A stretch of 64,000 nucleotides of DNA, from the NCBI RefSeq assembly GCF_020520425.1, contig NC_079492.1:141736361-141800360 (forward strand), written 5' to 3'. This DNA comes from Spinacia oleracea (lineage: Eukaryota; Streptophyta; Magnoliopsida; Caryophyllales; Amaranthaceae). Under the pieces are notes generated by a model that searched no databases, was not told the DNA's origin, and saw only the letters and a program-made list of their open reading frames with translations. The position numbers and the translations under genes were made by a program. Below, in pieces: positions 10,599 to 20,237 of the stretch (position 1 is the stretch's first letter; the number at the start of each line of letters is the position of its first letter).

Positions 10599-13500
10599 CT
10601 AAAATTCATTCCTATATTCACAAAACATATATGTAGACATAAGTTGCAACCCATAAGTATGCTAGAACAAGAGTCATGATACGTAGGTTTTAATTGAACA
10701 AAATATAAGAACTTTGTCCTTTAATATACATATCAGATTTTCCCATGTAGAAAGAAGCCCTAACAAGGTGACTTGCATGTTTAAATTCTCAAAAGACAAA
10801 AGTTTCTTCCTCTGCTTTCTACAATTTCAACAATCTAAAATTGGACTTTCAAACTTAGGTAAAAGGCTACTCTGCAAACTACGTTTGTCAAAATAGCTAC
10901 CTAGTTTTAAAGCAAGCTTCAAAAAAAAGTACCGACCAATCATATGAAAATGTCCATGATACAACATCACTCATTTTTGGCTAATTTGCAGCTCCCCAAA
11001 ATGAGTAAATGAACAAAGAATAGGTTGGACAATAGAGATTGCCAAATCGTGTACTATTGAGGATAATTACAATATTTCATTTAAATCAAGATCATGTAAC
11101 AAAGAAAGCACAGCATCCCATGTTCAAGGAGCTTTTGGAATTGCAGAGCATTGGGGTAAAGAATAAACAGAAAAGAGAAAACAAGACCAATAGCTAAAGT
11201 TAAGATACAAGAGGAACAAAACCCCTTAATAATATCACTTAATAGAACTCCTCCTCCTCTCCATAGTATACTATGCAACCAACCTATCCACCAAAGAAAA
11301 AAAGGCAAGGAAAGAAATGTTTCACCAAACAATACCCCTTTTGCATGTGTTGTTACAACATGCGCCATGCGGGAACCGTTTCCTTATCTAGTGATAGAAA
11401 TTATATAAATTCTCAATCTAGTGCTTGCCCAAAAACTTATTCCATAATCTAGTGTCTTAGTAAATTTGTGATTTCAAAGCTCTTTTTTTAGGTTGGCAAT
11501 ACTCAAATCCTATTAATAATGTAAATTAAAGGCAAAAAAAAAACACGTCCTCCTTCCTCTCACGCCAACAAGCAACATCAATGTCAGAGTTCCATCCTTT
11601 GCCGACGTCACCTCTACTCATATGCCCTTTCTCCTTTGCGGAAGTTGTTTGACCCATAAACCAATAAGCCCTAAGTGAACTTTTTTTATTAAACAAGGGA
11701 AAAAATTGAGAAAAATTAAGCTTATGTGGTCAATTGGGTTCACAAGTTTGAGAAATTTGGTTGAGTTGATTTTATGATGACTGTGGTGGTGGTGGCGGTA
11801 GCCTGGTGGAGCGTATGGTGTGTTGTGGTGGTGGGGAGGCATATGGTATGTTGTGGACTTGCGGTGGTGGTGTGATGGAGTCTGCAGCAGCGGGTGCGCA
11901 GATTCTACGCCATCTAAGGGTGGAACTCCAACATGCTGCTGGCTAGCGTGAGAGTACGGAGGGATTGCTTTTTTCTTTAGCCTTTAATTCACATTATAAG
12001 TAGGATTAGACTATTGCCAAACTAACAAAAAGAAGTAGCTTTGTAATCTCAATCCTACATGAACACTAGACGGTTGAATAAGTTTTGGGTAAGCACCAGA
12101 TTGGGAATTTATTTAATTTCTAGCACTAGATTGGGAAGCGGTTCAAGATGCGGAGTACAACAAGAAATATCACAAATCGATCACAAATTCACAATCCATA
12201 AAAGAAGGGAAAAGTGTTATTTTGTTCCTAATTCTTTACCAGTTCTATTTCTATCCAAAGTGTCAAGAATGAAATATTCTTACATAAGCAATAACTAGAG
12301 TACCTAGGTCTATGTTACTCAAGGCTCTTCATTTCACTTCAAGTACTCGTGTCAGAGTGATCCTCAACACTTCGACATGAGAACCCGAACCTGAGTTAAA
12401 GAAAAACAAAAGACGGCAAGGTAATAGTGATCTTACATTATATTCTTAGTTTTTGTTTTAAAGTTATAAAATTTGACACTAAAAATCCCAAGTTTAGAAT
12501 ATCTTCGCATATGAGCCCCAATTTTTAATTGTTAATCCCAGGTTTGGGGTACTCTTCCCATATTGTTTTCAGGTGGTCCAGTAGCCTATCAAATTGGTTA
12601 GAAAAAAACCTTTTCCTTACCCTGGTCTAAACACCAAGATCCATCCCGGTCTAAGTCTCACCTTCCCATATGTCCATAACCCCCTAGTCCCCTACAAATT
12701 AACCAAGCTCATTCCCTTTCTGGCCACCATTCCCCACCCCATTGAAAGACCTAATATTGGCCACCATAACCACCACAAATTCTCTGTCAAACATCAAGAA
12801 CCAACCTCACTACAGTCACTACCCCTTCCCATAAGCCCTGCCAAAGTTCCAAACACCAAAAATTAACTCCCTGCCCCTTCTAAGTACCATCTCCCCTTCT
12901 CAACAAAATCGATGATAGACATAATGAGATGTAGCAGAAACTAAGACAGAAATCATTACATGATTACTATAATTTCATTCAACAACAATATACAATGATA
13001 GGCTGTGGCAAACATGTATGCAGTAGTTCGTTCAAGATTGATATGTCGTAAACATGTAAGGCCAGAGAGATCTCACACATAAATGGTCGAGACTCGAGAA
13101 TTCAAATCTCAATCGACACACTTGTAACCCGGTTGAGTCATTGAGTGTGCCAAATTCAACTCTCTCCCTCTGTAAATTGCACTAACGCCTCGTCGCCTCC
13201 CTCACATTTTCTATTTTTTTCCCTCACGTATTAAGCATAAATAACTAATGGGAAAGAGATAGAATGTGATGAACTTTTATAGGAGGGGTTGGTTGGGGCG
13301 GGGATTCTGTTGTTCCGGTGGACAGACGTTGTCGTCAAAGAAGAGGAGCGGAAGATATCCCTACTAAAGGAGTATCATTGCAGCAAGGATGGGAAAGGAG
13401 AATGGAGAGAGTGGGACAAAAAAATTGACGAAAACTGACAAAAAATTAGAACTTTGCACATAGCCTTTTTTTTACCTGAGAAACCAGTCAAGTTTGGGAT

Positions 13501-14867
13501 GGGACCAAATTCGGGAGATAAATCCTAATCTTGGGATGTTTTAGGATAAAATCAAAAATGGGATTGTTATAAGAACTCAAGAAGACTCCAAAAGCTTGGG
13601 ATTTATCTTGTCAAATTTTCCTTCAATTTTAATTTACAGTAGAAATAAGTAAAATGAATCACACAAGAAAAGAGCTAATATTAAACAAAACTATATTACC
13701 ACATTGCACCAAGTCACCAACATTCACCACTCACCAGCATAGCAAATGGAATGGCCAACTAAAGATCTATTAAAAACTAAATACACACATGATTATTGCA
13801 CAATTATTTAATTGCTTTCCAATCAACAGCATCATTCTGCAAGATCAGCATAGTTCTGACTTCTGAGGTATCAAGACTTAAGAGTCACACTTACATGCTC
13901 TAATGTTACGCTAAAACAACAACTAAAAACTCGAAGCATCCATTTTCCACTATGTTCAAATATCTGACTACGTGTATTTGCTCAAACTGACTACTGTAAA
14001 TCTGCAAGCTCAATTTTCATAAGAAGGTAACTTCTTATTTCTTGTGAGCAACACAAGAATTTGACCAACACCTATACAAACAATGGGCCTCACCATATTA
14101 ATTTGCTTATCTTCAACCACTATCACGTGTCAACTAGAAAACATTGAAGGGCATATTTTTCACAATGGAAAACAAATTCATACTTTGCTGGATTACAAGA
14201 GCCATAGAACAACCAAGTTCCTAAGAAAATATCAATAAAACGTCTACGGCTCTAAGAATGCCTCCTCGGCTCCTCCACGTCAACTCAAAACTAGTTCCCT
14301 GACTTCCATTAAAACAAGTTATTGTCAAACTCAGCTTAAGTTTCAGTTTAGGTCCCGTTGTGGATGTTTGCAAAGCTTTCAACTGCCGCCTAATCTCCTA
14401 GCACGCTATGTCAATCAAAACTGGTAACAAGGTGCAGAATAAAGCTCCAATCACATAAATTCCAACCAATGGTCGTACAACTAATTGTAGGAAAATCATA
14501 CATGTTACTCAAATATCGTTGACTAATTGATTTATTGCAATGCTTACTTAGGTTAGCATTTGCGGTAAAGCTAATAAATTATTAGTACAAAGTACTCCAT
14601 ATGATTATTCAGCATCAATTCTAAGTCAATCAAACAAAATTATATTTGTCCCTAATTATTGTGCATTTTATTCTGGACATTACACCCCCACAAAAAATAG
14701 CAGAAAAAAATAAAGATGAATTAGGGTTAACAATCGTGAACGAAAAATCGAAATTAAGAGGAAGAGAGAGCAGGAACGTCGACAGAGGAACAATAAAAAG
14801 GTGAATTAAAACATGAAATTTAGAGAAAATAAGAGGAAGAGAGAGAGAACATGAGCCGCGCACGTAC
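10599..14867 (-). other. Likely long 5' UTR intron of the PWWP gene; no other gene seen
   Basis: On the minus strand a CAG/GTACGTG donor (14870-14861) and a TTTTAG acceptor next to the coding start (10599-10604) could define one intron of about 4.3 kb. Additional small non-coding exons inside cannot be excluded. The interval holds a possible Mutator-like inverted-repeat element at about 12466-13620, G/T-rich low-complexity sequence near 11780-11880, and otherwise ordinary AT-rich DNA. Short open frames inside do not resemble proteins. Confidence 0.4.
12466..13620. mobile_element. Possible degenerate Mutator-like element
   Basis: The left end reads AAAATTTGACACTAAAAATC and the right end, on the other strand, AAAATTTGACAAGATAAATC; both continue with CCCAAG. 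Further inside, both sides carry repeated ATCCCA/GGTCCCA-like words. No clear target duplication was found, so the element is old or the boundaries are wrong. Confidence 0.35.
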
Positions 14868-15125
14868 CTGGCAATGGAGAAAGAGATGGTGCGAGTTTGA
14901 GTTTTACGGAGGAGTTTTTTGCGAAGTTTCAAAGAAAATCACTTGGCAGCGGGGTGGTTCGGTGCACGGCGGAAGAGAGGCGTCGATTTCTTGAGTTCGT
15001 CTGGTGAGCGTTGACCGTCAATTTCCAGAGTTCTTGTGCTCGCGGTGGTGAGGGAGCCGTCGGGGGAGGAAGGAGGAGGAAGAAGGCGGTTGTTTTTACT
15101 CCAATTTCTTGGCGGGGGGATGAAA
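14868..15125 (-). promoter_or_regulatory. Putative first exon and promoter-proximal region of the PWWP gene
   Basis: This is a GC-rich island in an AT-rich background. Read on the minus strand it is C/T-rich (CTTCTTCCTCCTCCTTCC-like), as in plant 5' leaders, and it ends in a consensus donor CAG/GTACGTG at 14868/14867. No long open frame is present, consistent with a non-coding exon. The link to the coding exon is inferred from strand, splice signals and absence of another gene. Confidence 0.45.
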
Positions 15126-15391
15126 TTTTATTATTGGGTTTGGAAATCCATGAAAATGTTAATTAAAATATTATTTGAATTGTTTTTTTGGTATGTTGAT
15201 TAAAATGTTAACTAAAATAATATTATACGAAGTAATTTTTGTCAGTTCTTATTTTTTACGTTTGGTATCATGCTTGAAATTTATAGCTAATAGCTAGACC
15301 ATTGGAGTGAAAATAATAGATTAGTTTGGCCAAGCAAATTAGTTTAAACAAGCTAATTTGCTTGATAATTAACTCATAAAGTTGCCAAATA

Positions 15392-15649
15392 CTTCCTCTG
15401 TTCTTATTTATATGACACAATAATTTAGTCACGATTGCCAATGCACGATTTCAAACATTAATATCTTCAATTATGGATAAGAAAAAAATTATAAAAAGTT
15501 GATATTTAAAAAATATTTATTGAGACGAATCAAACAAGACCCACACGACTATGTTTTTTCTTAAGTATAAATCACAAATTGAAATCAAATGAGCTCACGT
15601 GAATAGTGTCAAAACCCCAATTGTGTCATATAAATAAGAATAGAGGAAG
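15392..15649. mobile_element. Stowaway MITE
   Basis: TA flanks both sides (15390-15391, 15650-15651). The terminal inverted repeats CTTCCTCTGTTCTTATTTAT and its complement ending AATAGAGGAAG extend through ATGACACAAT, about 30 bp. It is 258 bp long, AT-rich and non-coding, as is usual for Stowaway MITEs moved by Tc1/mariner transposases. Confidence 0.85.
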
Positions 15650-15721
15650 TAATTAATTGACAAGTGGGACAAATTTAAATAATATACTAGTTTCTAGCAG
15701 CAAAAATTCTTATTTAAAAGT

Positions 15722-16005
15722 GGTGTACAATAAATATTGTACACCGGAGTAAAAGTTGACTAAAATGCTTTTAAGTTACATTTATATATGTAAAAGTTAT
15801 CTATTTTTTATAGATAAAATTTTTAATTTGAATACAAATTATTTCTTCAAAATCACTAATAATGTATAAATTAATCATTTAACCCTTTAAAATGTTTATT
15901 TATCAATTTTTTAATTTTATAACATTAAAGTTACATAAAAGTAGGTTAAAGTTACAAAAAACTGCATAAAAATTATATTGGTGTACAATAAATTTATTGT
16001 ACACC
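15722..16005. repeat. Segment bounded by two near-identical palindromes
   Basis: GGTGTACAATAAATATTGTA continues to CACC at 15722-15745. A near copy with TTTATTG in the middle lies at 15980-16005. Each is itself a perfect or near-perfect palindrome. A related GCGCGCA...CCCCAATAAATTTA segment lies at about 42955-43000. This suggests a dispersed repeat family with hairpin ends; the superfamily is not assigned. Confidence 0.45.
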
Positions 16006-16492
16006 TTGTGCGCGCAAGACCTTTTGTGCTAGCAATTGGAGCACAAATTAGCTAGACAATGAAATAGCTTGAAATCCTATGTGGCATAACAAGCTAATTG
16101 TCAAATTAGAAATGCTCTAACAATTAATCTTACAATTGGAGATGCTCTAACAATTAATTAATGTTGTTAAAGATTATTTTTTATTACTGTTGGAGATGTT
16201 GTAACAATAATTAATGTTCTTAAAGAACGGAGTATTTTTTTTATTTAAATAATGCAGTTTGCGTTTATTGATAATATTTTCATTTTTATCCAAAATAGTC
16301 ATTGGGAAGGTGCGAGAGATTTAATATTTTAAAGGGAAAGTGTGATAAGTTTAAAATTCCAATGATTTAAATTAATTAAAATAATCATTTACACCATTTT
16401 TGAGAAAAGATTAAGGACATTTATGGTACAATATAAAATGAAAGATTATAAATGTAAATATTAAAATGGGAGACTGAAAACGACAAGCCTAA

Positions 16493-16637
16493 CTTGGTTA
16501 AACTTATTTGAATTGTGGTTAAAGGGCTAGTCAATGACCTGTTTTCATTCTAAGAGGTTGGGAACCTCCAACCTACTGGTTAAGAGACAAAGTGAGCAAC
16601 CATTATGTCAAGATTAACTTGGTTAAATTTATTTGAG
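16493..16637 (-). mobile_element. Possible short SINE between imperfect direct repeats
   Basis: Two copies of AACTTGGTTAAA[C/T]TTATT (about 16493 and 16615) flank roughly 95 bp. Read on the minus strand, this contains a tRNA-like run: GGTTGCTCACTTTG, then CTCTTAACCAGTAGG, then GGAGGTTCCCAACCTC. That looks like a decayed tRNA-derived head. No poly-A tail is evident, so this could also be a simple tandem duplication. Confidence 0.3.
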
Positions 16638-17392
16638 TTATGGAAATAGGCAAAAGGTACTACGGAATACTATATAAAATATAATAGGTAGATAGATAAA
16701 TAGATAGATAGATATAGTGAGTGAGATGGTGAAAGGAGATGGTGGTTTGTAAAGACTAATAACTCCGTAGTTTTTTAGCATGTTCTATGAACGGACAATT
16801 ATATAGTGGTTGTTAAGCCATTTTAAAGTGCTAATTTTATTGAGACCTTGTATAATTTTAGTAAGAATATATGAATTATAGATAAATGAAATTTGAAAGT
16901 TGAAAAAATATATAAATTAGATGGTAAATTTGAGTGTTCAAATAAGTTCAAACAAAAAAGTCGAATTGAACGGAGCCTTAACATTTTCAGAAAATATTAA
17001 TGTGAATTTTTCTTTGTAAGCCCAAGTTAATTGATAATTTAAAGTTTGCTTTTTGAGTTGATTTTACAAATTAATTCGAATTTATAAATTTGGAAAATTC
17101 ATAAGTTTGTTATTTTAACTAAGTTCGTACTTTGATGATGAGTTTTGAACTTTAATTGGAACTAGAGTTTTCAAAACAAAGAGACTTAGGAACTAAATAG
17201 ATGGATGATTCGAAGTGTACACTTAGTTGGGTTAGTGTGCTTAATGAATGGGCCTTAAGTCCGTTAAGAATAATTTTTTTGATGGAAAAGTCCGTTAAGA
17301 ATTAGTTGAACTCGAAAGTTGTATATTGAAAACTATCCTGGGACTATAGTTTAATAACTAAAGGGAGAAATGTTGGATTAGCTTAACCCAAG

Positions 17393-17593
17393 TTTTTTTT
17401 TTTTTTTTTTTGGTTCTACTACGAGGAGTTCTCATCGCCTTTGGCGATTGGACTAATCTCCAGCGGAGTTTGCATGGGTACCTCGATGGGCAGCATCCCT
17501 CCCAGTTGAGTTTTTTCCATTCCCAAGGCTCGAACCCGAAACCTTGATTAAGGAACAAGAGGCCCTTAACCACTCATGCCAACCTCAATTGGT
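17393..17593 (-). mobile_element. tRNA-derived SINE
   Basis: A perfect 16-bp target duplication ATTAGCTTAACCCAAG lies at 17377-17392 and 17594-17609. On the minus strand the element has an A box TGGCATGAGTGG (17581-17570) and a B box GGTTCGAGCC (17536-17527), then a tRNA-unrelated body and an A tail (the T run at 17393-17411). It is 201 bp long. A and B boxes, A tail and long duplication are all features of Pol III SINEs mobilised by LINEs. The perfect duplication suggests a young copy. Confidence 0.9.
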
Positions 17594-17609
17594 ATTAGCT
17601 TAACCCAAG

Positions 17610-18613
17610 TGTGACTTTGAAGTTTTTTTTTTTTTTTGGTGATCGACTTGGAAGTTTATAAGTGGAACTGATAAGTGATAACATCGAATAAATTAATTTT
17701 CTGTTTTCGTAAGAAAATGAAGGATTTATTCACAAAATAAGTGTATTAATGCATGGAATACATAATTTTGTTAATAAAATTAAGACATCGTAAATTGGAA
17801 ATGTTTAATTAAATATGTTGACTAAATCTATAAGAGAGAATATATATAAAGTTCAAGTAAACTTCAATAAATGAACTAAACTGATATAATGTCCAGAGTT
17901 CAAGTAGAACAACATCGTTCAAATTGACGAGTATATGTAGGCATATGAAACAAGGTATTTTTAATGAATAATATGTACACCTTTTCCCCCTTTTTTTTAG
18001 GGAAATGGCTTCGGCCTTAGTTTTCATTATTATTTGAGCAGAAATTAGATGATTACATCCTCTATGTTACTTGGACAACCTCCTACCCACACTCATATGG
18101 TGAACTTGAGTGGGCTAAGCTGAGTCGTAGTATTAGTCGCTAAATTGACTTCTCTATAAACGTGAACACAAATAATAAAATCAAACCATCTACTTATGTT
18201 ATGGATCATACCTCTCGAGCAATCATACCTAAAAACAAACCATCTTCTTGTTTCTCATTCACCAAGTTAACTATTGAAGGTCATTCATTTATATCCTCCT
18301 GTCTTATTGATTGATACATAAACTACCTTCAACGTACAATTGAAATTGATGTTACGGATTGATGGGTAATTAGACTTTGTTCATTTGCGTAGTAACTTAA
18401 ATTTATAGAAGTTAATAAGTGAGTGAAATAAGACAATATAGATGAAATATCTATTGTATAATAATTATCGTTGTTGGATATACATGGGAATGTATGTTAT
18501 ATTAGTTGTATATGCAGTCAATTTTATCAATGATTTTTTCATATGATCTTTATTTATATTGCAATTAACCAATAATCAGCCGTGACTCTACCTAGCTTCA
18601 AGGGTACTATATA
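17610..18613. other. AT-rich spacer, nothing recognised
   Basis: No gene, RNA or well-bounded repeat was found. Short open frames are random. Confidence 0.5.
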
Positions 18614-18916
18614 CTCCCTCCGTCCCGGAATACTTGAAACGCTTTCCTTATCGGGCCGTCCCGGATTACTTAAAACGCTTCTAAAAATGGAAACTTTACA
18701 TAATATTTTATTATTTTCTCACCTTACCTAAGGGCCCACCAACAACCCTACTACCCCAAATAAACATTAGAAAATTCATGACCCCCCACCATATCCCTCT
18801 ATCTATATTAAAAAATATCTCACTACTAACTACCTTTCGATTAAATAAGAAGTCAATTATAATGAATAAAACTCCGTGTCGGTCAAACGGTTTCAAATAT
18901 TCCGGGACGGAGGGAG
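18614..18916. mobile_element. Stowaway MITE related to the mariner-like element at 26339-30713
   Basis: TA flanks both sides (18612-18613, 18917-18918). The ends are CTCCCTCCGTCCCGGAATA and its complement. The left 110 bp match the right end of the mariner element read backwards: CTTTCCTTATCGGGCCGTCC and CTAAAAATGGAAA are shared. The right 130 bp match its left end: GTTTGACCG[G/A]CAC[A/G]GAGTTT and AATTGACTT are shared. It is 303 bp long and non-coding. It is best read as an internally deleted partner lying in the opposite orientation. Confidence 0.9.
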
Positions 18917-18918
18917 TA

Positions 18919-19820
18919 CTCCATATTTGTATCTGTTTACAAATACACCAAAGTCGAAACTCCGTAATACACGTCCTCACTTACCACAACCCCCAAGTTG
19001 CCTCCCACATAAATGAATATAAATATTAATGATGTAATGAGAGTTATAGGAATATAGGTTGAGCAAGGGCAAAAGAGCAATATAGGTTGTAATTTGCCAA
19101 ATTAGTGTATATTACCTACTCTAGAGGCTTTTGAAAACCAAAGGGTTGGATTCCATGTAGATTTGGCAAAATACTTATTCAAACACACAAAAATACTCCC
19201 TTCACCCTAATTGGTCAACACCCACACCCCAACAAATTTTGGTGGGATCACATTTAATTCCTAGGTTACCCCTTTTATATATACCCCTATTCAATATCAC
19301 CACATGAATAGCAAGGCTCTTTGGGTAAATCCAATTTTGCTTGCGGAAGATAAATCTTTGCAATATTTTTTTTTTAACTCCCATTTTAAAAGTAGAATTT
19401 TTTTAAAAAAATACAAAACCAAAAAGGTAGAAACAAACAAGAAGATGCATGGCTCCCACATTTGAAAATGAAATAAATTTTTTAAAAAGTAATTTTTTTT
19501 ATTTAAATAAAAATATATTGAGTCTCCTCCATTATCTGAGGGACCCTTTACTTTTACATGACCCCAACAACACCAACACAAAAAAAATGCATTACCAAAT
19601 TTAAATACGAGTAAATAAATAAATAATTCTCATAGAATTTTCATTCCTTAATTTCTTTTTTCTTAAAAACAAAAAGCGCGTGTATTACTGTCGCGAAGGA
19701 GAGGGAGTGTACGGACGGTGTCGGGTAGTGAATTCGTACGTTGGACTTTGGGGACGCTGTTGATTAATGAGAGGAAATAAGGAAATGAATCACAGTCGCA
19801 ATAAGAAAGGCGCGTGGGAA
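18919..19820. other. Spacer and distal promoter region of the hAT-derived gene
   Basis: No open frame of note. A TATATATA run sits at about 19276-19283 and A/T homopolymers near 19370-19510. The proximal promoter and start site of the downstream gene cannot be placed by eye. Confidence 0.4.
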
Positions 19821-19839
19821 ATTGATTGTTCGAACAATA

Positions 19840-20237
19840 AGGACTTCACAAAATTCACAATTCACAAACACTCCCTTATTTTCTCCCTCCTTCCAATTTT
19901 CTCTCTCCTCTCTAATTACCCATCACTCACTGCGAAACAACTTCGCCAAAAAATTTGCTGTAACAACAAACCCACCCCATTTTCAAACGAAAATCACTCA
20001 CTGACTCTCTTAGATCACTCAATTCTCTCTCTTTTTTCTCCTTTTCTCTCTCCTCTTTGTTTGTTTCTGTTATGGAAGATAATCGCCGGCGATACAGACT
20101 CCGGCCAAAACCAACGGTATTTTCTGGGTGAATTCAGAACTGTAACAACGCACATAAAACTTTTAAAAAACTAACCCCATTTTGTGTGTGTGTGGGTGGA
20201 GGAGAAAAAAAATTAGTAATTTGTTGTGATTCGGCAA
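19840..20237 (+). promoter_or_regulatory. Pyrimidine-rich 5' leader of the hAT-derived gene
   Basis: Long C/T-rich tracts (about 19868-19915 and 20010-20062) precede the coding start, typical of plant Y-patch and 5' UTR sequence. The tract is followed by a uORF at 20072-20131 and a T/G run before the main ATG. Confidence 0.5.
20072..20131 (+). CDS. Upstream ORF (19 aa) in the 5' leader
   Basis: ATG at 20072 and TGA at 20129-20131 give M-E-D-N-R-R-R-Y-R-L-R-P-K-P-T-V-F-S-G, strongly basic. It ends 106 bp before the main start at 20238 and is in a different frame. If transcribed, it could lower translation of the main protein. Conservation is unknown. Confidence 0.4.
   Translation: MEDNRRRYRLRPKPTVFSG

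Noticed and set aside
11760-11890. GGTGGTGGTGGCGG-rich stretch as a glycine-rich exon or CpG-like promoter
   Set aside because: No stable open frame with splice signals; simple G/T-rich low-complexity sequence.
13060-13150. GAGACTCGAGAATTCAAATCTC near CCCGGTTGAG as a possible tRNA-like or SINE head
   Set aside because: No A/B box pair with correct spacing, no tail and no duplication.
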